The notes under the pieces: generated by a model | Seen by the model: the letters and a program-made list of their open reading frames with translations, nothing else | Told to the model about the DNA's origin: nothing | Databases searched by the model: none | Translations under genes and position numbers: made by a program | Shown here: piece after piece, positions 23,168 through 61,513 of the stretch | Numbering within the stretch: the stretch's first letter is position 1 | How the letters are laid out: each line of letters begins with the position of its first letter | Source of the DNA: Coturnix japonica | Lineage: Eukaryota > Chordata > Aves > Galliformes > Phasianidae | Direction of reading: 5' to 3' | Length of the DNA: 64,000 nucleotides | Assembly: GCF_001577835.2 (NCBI RefSeq) | Contig: NC_029532.1 | Location: forward strand, 496,001-560,000

Positions 23168-25265
23168 CGCCTCCTGAGCTGCACATCTTGGTCATATTTG
23201 TTGTTTATCTTCATGCTAACCCAGGGCAAGTGCACCAGGGTGATGCTGATGTAGCTCCTGGGGAGGGCTGGCCGGACCAGTTCCTGCTTCCATTTCCATG
23301 TGGCTAATGAGCTCTTGCAACATCTGAATGCCGGGCATTATGGTGCCACCTAGGCAGTCTCGGTGATCAGCTTTGCTCTGCACCAGGTGCCAGGATTGCA
23401 GCTGCACGACTCCAATGCCCTCACTATGCACAGCACCCACAGTGAGCACAGCACATTCACAATTCTGCCACTTGGTGTCACCTGTCATAGGAGAGTTGGA
23501 GCCCAGAGCTGTGCCCAGCGGAGTCCAGGCATCTGCATCTTCATCACTTCATTTTGGGAATGGTTTTGGCTGGGCACCCCATTTCAATCCCTTTGTACAG
23601 TGCCTTCAAGACCACTGCCAGCCAGCACGGCCCCAGCACTGCTGTAGCACAGGGATGCTCAGAGCCACACCTGGTGCTGGTCCTGGGGCTGGGCTATGGA
23701 GCTCAGAATCTCCAAAGGAGGCACTGCCATGAGGTGCAGCCCTGGCTGGGAATGGGGACTTGCAGATGCCGTGTTCCCTGTCCAGAGAAGGAGTCAGTGA
23801 GAGGGACACAAAGGGCCACGCTGCTGTTGGTGCTGGGAACCTGGTGTCCTGCAGGGGGCTTACAGGGATAGTGAAGGGATGGTGGTGGTGCTGCTGGGGT
23901 GCAAGACCCGCTGCTGGAGATGTGTTTTGCCACTTGTCAGTGAGGTGTGCTGCAGAGTGGCAGTGGGAGGAGAGCTCTGAAATGCTTTGTATCTTCAATG
24001 GGGTCCTTGAGCACAAAAGCTGGAAACAACCTCTTAATCTTTTTCTTGATGATTTTCACTCCTCAGTGCATTGGGCAATGCACCCCTGAGTGCACTGCAT
24101 CCCTGAAAACTCACATCTGCCTCCATCCCAGGGTGCTGCACATGAGTGGGTGCTGCAGGGCCCTGTGGAGCGTGGCTGTGCCCTAACCGGGCTGGGCTGG
24201 GCTGGGCTGGAAGATTCCTCTGAATTATTTCCAGATGGGGATTAATGCAGCACACTGAGTTTGCTGCAGGGTAGATAAACAAACCAAAGCTCCTCTTGAG
24301 GCTATTAATAAACCGGTCTGCCTGCCGCTCCTGCCCCGGATCTGGGAACATCCTGGATCTGGCTGGGGATGCAGGTTCTGCAGGGTTGGCAGGAGGTCCC
24401 CTGGCTCTCCAATGCCAAAGAAGCCATGAGGATACCTCCAATCCATTGCTGAGATGGATGGCAGAAGATCCCCTAGTTCCCTGGGGTTCCCTGGGTCCTT
24501 GACAGGAACTGAGGCATGGGGAGCTAGAACCTCCCTCCTCCGGCACCTGCTGTGGGGCTTTGAAACCAGAGTAGGTATAAACAGGGTGGGGGCAGACTTT
24601 GAGCCCTCCGGTGCCAGCACTGCCATGCCAAGGCCAGGATGAACATGTTCCAAGTGGCAGCAGCTTGGCACAGCTACCTCCTTTGTGCCAACACAGGTGG
24701 AAGTCACATCCCAGCTCTCCTCGCCCTACCCCAACTGCCAGTCCCCTGCCAGGGGAAGCAGAGCCCAGCCAAGGGCTGCCCAGTGGGGACATCTGGCAGG
24801 TCCTCTGCTGATATGATTGATGCTTTGTCCCACCCTTGCCAGGTAAATTGCCCTGAGTCCTCTGTGCATCCTGTGTGCAGGACGGAGGCAGGAAGATCAA
24901 TTTTCCCCCTCCCCAGCCTGCAGTGCACACAAGCTGTTAACCATGGACAGCACAGATCTGGCTGCTTACCTGGCTGGAGCAGTGCCTGGCAAGGGGAGGG
25001 GTGAGGGCACGGCCGCACCTTGCCAGGGCAAGCATCACTGCAAAAATATTTGCTAAGAAAAGTGCAGCTCCACCCCGAGGAGAGCACAGCGTGCAGTGGG
25101 GGATGCATGCAGCTATCGGGAGCCGGGCACATCCAGCTGCTCACTGCACCCAAAGGTGCCAGGCAGGGACGCGTGGCTGAGCAAGGTGAGGGGTGCCAGG
25201 CATCCTGCCCCGGGGCAACCCCGATGCCAGGGACTAGGGAGCCCTCACCGCGCGGGTGGGCAGCC
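23168..25265. other. Intergenic stretch and LRRC26 upstream region
   Basis: No coding gene seen. A short GGGCT tandem repeat lies at about 24189-24211. The LRRC26 promoter is presumably in the last kilobase, but no TATA or CpG island is obvious. Confidence 0.4.
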
Positions 25266-25809
25266 ATGGGCAGATGGAGGGGTCCCAGCATCCTGCTGGC
25301 TGTGCTCCTCCTCCTGTGCCCGCTGCCTGCTGCGGCGTGTCCCCACACCTGCTATTGCTGGGTAGGGGAGGTGGACTGCCGCCAGCGTGCCCTGCACGAG
25401 GTGCCGCCGTTCCTGCCCACCAATACAAGCACCCTCTGGCTCGGCTACAACCTCATCGTCGAGCTCGGGGCCCGTGCTTTCACCTCCCTGCCGGTGCTGC
25501 TGCGGCTCAGCCTGACCCATAACCGCTTGGAGAAGATCCACCGGCAGGCGCTGCTGGGGCTCGGGGCGCTGCAGGAGCTGGACCTCAGTGACAACTACTT
25601 GTCTGTGCTGAGCACTGAAACCTTCCTGCCCCTCACCAGCCTGTCTATACTCAACTTAGGCTACAACAGGCTGGAGGTGCTGGAGGCAGGGGTGCCGCGT
25701 GCCTTGCCCCAGCTCCAAGAGATCTTCCTGAATGGGAACCCCTGGATGTGCTCCTGCAGCATCCTGCCCCTCTGGCGCTGGCTGGGACACAACAGGGAGA
25801 AAGTGCCAG
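25266..25809 (+). CDS. LRRC26: LRRC26 coding exon 1
   Basis: Encodes residues 1-181: signal peptide, LRRNT, the repeats and the first half of the LRRCT. It ends at a consensus donor, CCAG|GTGAGT, leaving one base (G) of the next codon. Confidence 0.9.
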
Positions 25810-26778
25810 GTGAGTGCCCAGGGGAATGTGTCCCCACACCCCCACCTGCTCTATCCTTGCTGGGCTCCCCCATCAGCTGCCAAGCTGTAGGTGCAGGGTT
25901 TGGGGCTCATGGGGGTGCCGCAAGGTTCCCAAGAGCCAGCCCCATTTGGGTGGATTTGTCCTCAGATCTGGATCCTGGTGGCTGCTCCTTGTTCACCAGC
26001 AGGGACTGCCCAGAGTGCTGGAGTGGGCATTGGCACCCAGCACTTACCCCTGTAGTCCTGCCAGAGGGAGGGCAAGGGTGGACAATGGGGTGGGCATCAC
26101 ACTTGGCTTGATCAAGGCTTTTAGCCTCTTCCCTATCACTTTCACAAGACTGGGTCTGACCTGCTGGTGAGGTCTCTCCTCCCTCTCCTTCCCATCCACT
26201 TCCACTGGTGCAGCTTTCTGTGCCATCCCCAGACTACCTGCTCACTGCTGCCTCCAGGAAACCATTCCCCAACCTGCCTGACCCATCCTGCCCAGTTCTG
26301 TGCCCACCTCCCCATCCCATCCCACTCCCCAGGGTTTAGGATGAGTATGGGACCCTTCCCACTTCCTTTCTTTGAGCCCTGTTCTGTGCCACTTTGACCA
26401 GCCTGGCCCTGCAGTCCATCCTCCTGCCCTGTTCCCCTGTGTCGCACACAGTCCTACTGTCCCACCTGCCTTGTCCCAGCAGCCTCATGTGCCCAATACC
26501 ACCACTTCTCTCTTCCAGAGAGGAGTTCCCTCCTGTGCATGTTCCCAGAGTCGCTGAGCACGTACCCGATCATGGCCTTTGGGAACGATTCCTTCAAGCA
26601 GTGTCAGAAGGTCCCGCTGTCGGCCGAGCACTATGCTGCCTTCCTGCTCATTGGGCCCTTCTCCTTCCTGGCCAGCATCTTCTGTTGCACCTTCATAGGC
26701 TCCATCGTGGTTGTTTACCAGCATCTACGCAAGGAACCCCAAACCTGGAAGAGACCCATCAGCAGGGGGGGTCACTGA
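25266..26778 (+). CDS. LRRC26: LRRC26, BK-channel gamma-1 subunit
   Basis: Two coding exons (25266-25809 and 26519-26778) join in phase 1 to give 267 residues. In order: signal peptide (1-24), LRRNT (CPHTCYCWVGEVDC, 25-38), five leucine-rich repeats (about 52-160), an LRRCT with Cys at 162, 164, 187 and the C of FKQC, then one membrane helix (about 215-240) and a short basic tail. The exon-2 block LLCMFPESLSTYPIMAFGND aligns with human LRRC26 around its LCVWPGRLTLSPLTAFSD. In mammals LRRC26 is an auxiliary subunit that shifts BK (KCNMA1) activation to negative voltages. Human LRRC26 has six repeats and 334 residues, so this one is shorter by about one repeat and a long C-terminal tail. GRIN1 follows tail to tail, as expected from human synteny. 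The start has a good context (CAGCCATGG). Confidence 0.92.
26519..26778 (+). CDS. LRRC26: LRRC26 coding exon 2
   Basis: The acceptor TCTTCCAG at 26511-26518 opens an exon that completes the split Glu codon. It encodes the second LRRCT half, the transmembrane helix and the tail KRPISRGGH, with stop TGA at 26776-26778. The intron between is 709 bp. Confidence 0.92.
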
Positions 26779-27219
26779 GTCAGGGCCACTGGGGGCTGAG
26801 GGGGCCTTTTGCTGATCCTTTTCTTCCAGCTCACCCCCTCTTGCCCCTGTGCCTGCATTTCAGTGCACCCCATTTACCTCCTTGTGTCTTTTGGTGCCTT
26901 CAGCTCCACCTCTCCCAGTGGCCTCAACCCAGATTCCATCTGGATGGAGGTGGGTGCAAGCCAGCTTGCGTGGTGCTGGTGTTGGCTTCAGCCTGGATAT
27001 GTCCCTACAGTCTCCATCCATACTGGCATCCCAGAGTAGGGACACCTCACTCCTCCCAGTCCTTCCTGCAGCTCCGGGCCCTCTCCCTGCTCCATTCCTC
27101 CCTGTCCCCCCACCCTTTTGCCATGAGCCCTGAAGCAGTGCTGGGTGAGGCCCTGATTCAGCACAGGGCTTCTTGCCAGCTCTGCCGGGAGGCAGAAACA
27201 GAGAGGCACACGGCGCAGC

Positions 27220-27225
27220 AATAAA
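27220..27225 (+). terminator. LRRC26: LRRC26 polyA signal
   Basis: AATAAA lies 442 bases after the LRRC26 stop. It is the first canonical signal on this strand and lies 1.1 kb from the convergent GRIN1 stop codon. Confidence 0.65.
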
Positions 27226-28358
27226 CCACTCCACAATCCAGTCTAGACTTTACTGAGCTCTTGCAAAAACTTGGTATCAATGTTACACTGACGTATAAAG
27301 TCAAATGGGCCTGATTTCTCAGCTGGAGTGAGATGAACTTGATGGAGCCACTGCAGTCAGTGGGATGATGCTCACAGACCCCAGCTGCCACCTGAAAAAT
27401 CTTGCCAGCCCTGTCTGCCACAACTGCTTGGCTGGGGCAAGGAGGAGGTGGTTCTCGCCATGGGGGCTGGTACCATCTTGCAGGTGGGTTTTCTGCCCTC
27501 GCTGCTCATGCACACTCTGCAGGCACTCATCCCCAACCTGGATAGTGTTTCCTGGGTGCTGGAGAGCCCATGGCCGCTTGATGCACCCACCTGTAGGAGC
27601 CTGGGGCATGGGGTGGGGTAGCTCTGAGCAGTCTTGTTTAGTCACCGTCTGCTGAGCTGGCACTCAGTTTGCCTTGTTTGTCTCCTGGTCAGGTCAGCTA
27701 CAGTGTGAGAGTTACGTGCTGGCCACAGCCAGGCCCTGGGGATGCCTTGTGTGCAGATATGGGAAGCCAGGATCTTGGCTGGGAGCTCCAGAGAATCACA
27801 TGTGGTTGTACCATGGGCACTGAGCAGGGGCTGATGGAGAGAAATGCACCCATCCCCTGGCCACGAGAAGCATGCACATCTCCCAGCCCTGCTGTGTGGG
27901 TGGCAGGTCACCGCATGGCAGCAGTCCCCAGCTGCTCCACGAGAACATCTCTGGGATCTGAGAGAACCCAGAGCCTGCAAAGCCAAGCACGTGGCTGCAG
28001 CCCGACACCAGCTCTTCCCTGTCACCGCGGGACAGCAGGCACCACGTGCCTTCCAAGTCCTTTCCCCTCGCACGCAGCCAGTCAGCGGCAATACTGATCA
28101 ACAACAGCACTGGTTGGGAGCGGTTATCTCTGTACAGTGAAGTCCAAACCCTGTCCTGGTTCTGCTGTGCATTTTGGGGTGTGAGTATGGCAGCAGGCCG
28201 AGGGAGGGAGGGAGATATACAATGAAGTCACCGTGTATGGATGAAGGATGCTTTACTCCCATCTCACCCTGAAGAACCCATCAGTGTCCCTTGAGAGGCA
28301 GTCCTGGCTGTGCCTTCCTGCTGTACCGGGCAAGGACTGATGGTCCTCGGGGAGAAGG
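27226..28358 (-). other. GRIN1: GRIN1 3' UTR region (extent uncertain)
   Basis: The sequence between the two convergent genes holds no coding frame of note. In the GRIN1 sense there is no AATAAA, only the variant AGTAAA at 28252-28257 and again at 27249-27254. The second would bring the GRIN1 3' end to within about 25 bp of the LRRC26 signal. Confidence 0.4.
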
Positions 28359-56393
<28,035 letters not shown>

Positions 56394-58269
56394 CCACGGA
56401 GCCCAACGGGCCCCCCCGCCCCCCGCCCGCCGCCCCCCGGCTCAGCCGGACCCGCAGCTCGGCTCCATGCGGCCCGGCTCGGAGCGGGAGCTCTCCTTGG
56501 TGCTGAACCTCCCGCTCCGCTCCGCTCCGTTCCGCTCCGCCCGCCGCCGGCTCCTCCCGCTCCGCGGCCCCGCGCTGCCGCAGCGCCCTCCCCCGACCCG
56601 CCCCCGACCCCCACGGCAGCGGGAGGGACCCCGGGGCGGCCCCGGGCGCTGCGGCAGCGCCGCTTCGGGTGGGGTCGGTGTGGGACCCCCAGCTGCTGCG
56701 CTCTGACCCGCCTCGTCCTGCTCCCGCCGTGTGGGGTCGATAGGAACAGAGCAGAGCGCTGCTCCCTCCCGTGCCGGCCGCCCGGGAGTCCGAGGAAGAA
56801 CGGAGGAGAAAAGGGATCCATCCCTGAGGAGGTCTGATGGAACTCCAAGGTCTGCAGGGCTGGGGTCTGGCTCCTGCAGCGCTTGGGAGCAGCACTGGGG
56901 CAGGGGCCAGAGTCCAGGTGGGGCTGAGCCTCCAGTTGCCAGCAAAGCAACCTCCTTTCTCATCTTTTCTCTTGCACTGTCCATTCAGGGTGTGAGCGTT
57001 CCCATTCCTCTGGGGAGCACGATCACACCCCGTGTGGGGTAAAACAAGGCCTCCTGGATTTGCTCTCCCCTGCAAATATTCCCAATTACTCTGCACCTCT
57101 GACACACTTCCCCATCCCCATCCAGGGTGCACTGCCCACGATGTGAACGTCACCGTGAATTTTCACTCCAGAGCCAGATAGTCTTGTCCAGCACATCTCT
57201 GGGGCACAATGGTTAAGCAGCACCCACCTGGTTCCTGTCTCTACTCTATCCCTCCAGGGAAAGCCACCATTCTTACAGGAGGACCTCATGGAGAAACTAG
57301 GGCAGGCTTTCACCATTCAGTCCTGTCCATTACTCCTGGGCTACAACACAGAGATTCTTCCTGTGGTTCTCTCGACCCTCAGCTACCACTTGCCTCCCCC
57401 AGAGAACATGGGGCCATAGCAGCTGCTGGCCAACATCTGGAGCTCCATGGTGAAAGACATTGGGTTTCATCTCTCCCCAGCTGCAGGAACATTGCACCCC
57501 AGAGCATTCACTTTGGCCCTTTTGGAAACAAAAATCAAAGGGGCTGTGGATAGCCACGGTGTGTTGCTTTGAAGCTGCATGGGACAAATGCCATCGGCTG
57601 TATGCCAGCCAAGGGAGCAGGCTGAGCACTGCAGAAGAAAAATCACCAGAGATATTTTTACATCAGCCATTTTGAGGGTATTGCCGCAGCCCACCTCTGC
57701 GCTTGCTTTGCAACGTGAGTGGAAGCAGAATTTTCTCCCCCAACGCAAATTTTCTCACTGGCATCTCTGAAGTGCAAGTTGCCATGGAAACCATTTTGCC
57801 TGGGTCCCACGTTGCCCACACGCGCTCGCATGAAGCTGCAGAAGCAAAATGGCCGTTGTGCAATCTGCAGGGTTGCAGTGTCGAGGGGCCGTCGTGCTTC
57901 ACAGCTCCGTGCCAGCAAGGAGCCCCAGCAGAGAGCCCACAACTGCTGGGAGAGCAATGGAACCCATCGCAGCTACGATGCACTGGGTGAGAGAGGGAAC
58001 ATGGCCCCACCTCACCTTAACTCTTGCAGTGCTCTGCATGCAGCTCCACGGCAATCCTGCTGTGCTCTCAGTGCAGACATCCAAGCAGGTCACCTTGTTC
58101 AGTGCTGCTGCATTGCTCCCTCTCCTCCACGCATGGAGCTGAGTGTCTTTCAGTGCTCATATGTGGCTTTGCCCACCCTGCAGGCTCTCTTGGAGGGATG
58201 GAGTGTGTGGTTAAGCAGAGGTGCATCCATGGACCTCATACATTTGATTTCATTTCCTCCTCTTGTCAC

Positions 58270-58500
58270 CAGCTGGAATCACAGAACCACGGAACATCCC
58301 AAGCTGGAATGGACTCACGGGAATCATGGAGCCCAACCTGGCCTCACAAAGCACCACCCAAACCCCAACCCGACTGCTGACAGCCTTGTCCTAGTGCTCC
58401 CTGAGCTCCATCAACTCGGGGCTGTCCCCACTGCCATCAGGGGCAGATCTTTATCCTCATACCCAGCCTGGCCCTTCCCTGACAGCTCCATGCCCTTAGG
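58270..58500 (-). mobile_element. CR1 LINE fragment
   Basis: The + strand shows the CR1 reverse-complement pattern: AATCACAGAACCACGGAAC, then CCAAGCTGGAATGGACTCAC, then GTCCTAGTGCTCCCTGAGCT and GTCCCCACTGCC. It is diverged, in minus orientation, and has its 3' end at the low coordinate. Confidence 0.75.
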
Positions 58501-59419
58501 AACCCAGTTCTAAGCACTGTGTCATCTCCATTCATTTTTCCCTCCAGAGGCTGTTGTTCCTGGCACAGGGAACAGCCCAGATCACAAGCTCCCACAGCAC
58601 AGCTCAGCCTGCACAGATGATCTCACTGCATGGCTTCCACTCGTGCTGTGTCCTCAGGCTCTTTGATCTTCTGAAGGCAATGGGTGCATGCAGGGCTTTC
58701 GCAGGGTGAGAGCTGTGTAAATGGTGGGGACAAATGCATTCACCAGCTGATCTGTATGAGGCTCTGCAGCAAGCAACAGTCTTTGCTTTTCCTGTAGCTT
58801 CCTCCTGGCATGTCATGGAAACCTTCTTAATTATGGTTTGCTGCAAGCAATTAACAGTTGCCTGTTAGCAATTAGCACGTGCATAGTATGATGCTGCTTT
58901 TTACGTCTGGCACCTTCTGGATGCAGGAAAGTCAAGCTGCAAGATGGAGCCAATGCTTGTGTGCTGTCCCATTGCTTGGGAATGGTGTGAGCCATTTCCT
59001 GGGCACAGAAAAACCACACAGAACTGAGAGGCTTCAGGGGAGCAGCACTGAACTCAGATATGAGTTTCATCTGCCCCAGGGCAAAGCATCAGCCCAGTGG
59101 GGATAAAGACAATATGGGATCTCATAAATGAGGAAATCAAGCATTAGGAATATATGAGCCTTGCTAGTCATCATGGAGCTACTAAACAAGCTAAATTCCT
59201 CTTCTGAGAAAGTTAAAGTTGAATTGAAATCAGAAAATGCGTGGCTCTAACACAGGATCCAGTAATGCCTTTTGTGTACATCTCTAAGATGGAGCAGTGA
59301 TAAAGTTGATACATGAAACCAAGCAAAGCACCTACTGAATGCTGCCCATGGCAGAGCTCTGCGAGCTGTTGTCAGAGAAGAGCTGTAAGAGGAAAAACTG
59401 TTGTCAATGTGCAGAGATT

Positions 59420-59476
59420 AGACCAGGTCACCTTCAAAAGTCCCTTTGGATCACCCAAACCCTTCTATGATTCTAT
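59420..59476 (+). mobile_element. CR1 LINE 3' terminus
   Basis: TAGACCAGGTCACCTTCAAA leads into TTCTATGATTCTATG, the typical CR1 3' end. It is in + orientation and only a short remnant. Confidence 0.65.
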
Positions 59477-61149
59477 GTTCCTGTGACACGGATCTGCCTT
59501 TCACATCTCAGCACTCCTGGCTTCATAACACTGCTGGGATATTTTCGCATCTCTGTGAACTAGTTCCAGGGACTTTACAGCTCATGCAACTCCCATGTGC
59601 TCCTTACCTAAGGAGAAGAGAAAAATTAGGGGTTTTCTTTCCAACCTACTATATATGACATTTAAAGACACCAGACATCATAAATGTGAGGCACCCAGCC
59701 TCAGGAGTAGCTTTGGAGGATGCTGAGCAAGCCAGATGAAGCCAGAGTTGGCCCAGTTGTGCCAGTATGGCATGTGGAGGCAGAAGCTGATGGCACCAAA
59801 CTTGGTGCTGCACTGGATGTACCTCACCCAGAGCCAGCTGGCAGGCTGGAGCACGGAGCCTGGGTGTACTCCTCTGCAGACCAGAACAGATAATTAGTGT
59901 ATTAGGGCTCAGATGCAAAGCCCAGAGCACAGGAATGTGACAGCAGACATGCCCCTCTTGGGAGCTGTGCCCTCCTGTCATCTGTGATTGATATAAGCGA
60001 GGAGATCAAAACCTTGTTGCTGAGAACAAGAAGATTGATTGCGCATCTTGTTTGGTTATGAAACCAGCCTAAAAATAAAGAAAAACGTGATGAGACAAGG
60101 TTGAAGAACTGCGGTTTGGAAGAAGACTCTTTTCTTCCTCCAATTTTCCCACTAAGGTGCACTCACATAGTGCAGGCACACAGGGTCAGGGTGGGCTTCC
60201 TGGGAAGATGAACACACAGACAGGGTTACTGGTGGAAAGTGCCATTGAGAGGCTTTGTGGCCGATGGCTCAGCTCTCCAAGGCTTCATTCTCCTCCTGCA
60301 GTTCTGATTTCCAAGACTTCAGGTCTATAGGTTCTGCCCACGCCTCCCTTGGCTGCCATCCTCTGCTTCTGGTCACTTCCCTCCTTTCTCTGTGTCTCCT
60401 CTGGGTTCACCCCACACAGGATGAGGTTCCCACCATTACACACACCTCGCAGTTCACCAGATGTGCAGGTATTTTTTGCTCTGCTCCCAGTTCCATTCCT
60501 AACAGTTCTGTTCTGCTTGGAAGCTTGTCAACAATTTTTTCATCTCTATCAGCTCATCTAAAAGAAAATATTATTGTCCTCTACGGACCTTCCCTCTCTG
60601 ATATGCTTAGATCATCCTGCCTACAAAAGCATTACCACTTATTATTCCTAACATCACTTCTGTCTTTTTGAGCAGTGTGGAACAGTGAATAGATACAGAG
60701 ACCACGTCAAGCAACACTCGGCTCTCTTACTAAGTGCCAATTAACAGCTAACCCTCTCTGTGGGCCTTGGCCATGTGCGTTGCATTTCACTGCTGGCATT
60801 GCTGTTTGCCTGTCAGTCACTGAGAGATCTGCAAGGCTTCTTCAGTTGTTCTTCACAGTCAACTTTACTGTAGTGAATAATTTAGAACCATTTTCATCAG
60901 AAGATTTAATGTCTGTTTATTCCCTTTCCCACGTTCCTCATGGACAGGCAGATACAAAAGCCAGTCCTCATTCTCCAGCTGAGCACCTATTCCTTTTCCT
61001 GGCTCCCTATCTTCTCACCAATTGCATAAGCAAAGAGGATTCCCCTGCTCTTATTTCAGGCTTATTTAGGGCCTTTTTATATTCAACCTTAAAGGAAATG
61101 TCTTGAAGACCCAAGTGAACAAAGCATCAAGTGCTGCCCTCATCCCTGC

Positions 61150-61218
61150 CCGCCCAGCACCACCCCGCCCGGGGCCGCCCGCTTTATAAGGGACGGCGGC
61201 GCTGGGGCCGTGCGCGCT
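61150..61218 (+). promoter_or_regulatory. GC-rich promoter with TATA-like box before the Rieske gene
   Basis: GC boxes (CCCCGCCC) precede TTTATAAG at 61183-61190, only 34 bases upstream of the ATG. If it is the TATA box, the leader would be just a few bases. Function is inferred. Confidence 0.4.
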
Positions 61219-61513
61219 ATGGGGTGGTGCGGCGCGGAGCTGCTGCTCGCGGGGCTGGGGGACGGGGCGCCGCTCTTCCTCCTTCTCCTCTTCCTCCTCC
61301 TCGTGCTGCTGCCCGGCTGCTGGCGGCCGCTGGAGCTGCGGCGCGGCCCGGGCCAGGTGGGCTACCTGCCGGGTGTCGGCCCGAACCGCCGACTCTCTGC
61401 CCGCCGCTCCCGTCGGCCCGGAGCTCTGCCGCCGCCCTTCCCCAACGGCTGGTACCGCGTCCTCGACTCCGCGCAGTTGCCCCGCGGCGCCGTCCGCAGC
61501 CTCGCTCTGCTCG
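61219..61513 (+). CDS. Rieske desaturase exon 1
   Basis: Residues 1-98: membrane anchor, then a [20 protein letters not shown] segment typical of the start of the Rieske domain. The donor is CTCG|GTGAGT, leaving one base of Gly99. Confidence 0.9.

Larger units (their letters stand above)
56721..61140. other. Intergenic region between divergent GRIN1 and the Rieske gene
   Basis: 4.4 kb without a coding gene. Contains a near-perfect RFX X-box (57778-57791), a CR1 fragment (58270-58500) and a CR1 3' end (59420-59476). Confidence 0.6.

Noticed and set aside
24189-24211. GGGCT tandem repeat as a possible regulatory element
   Set aside because: Too short and simple to claim any function.
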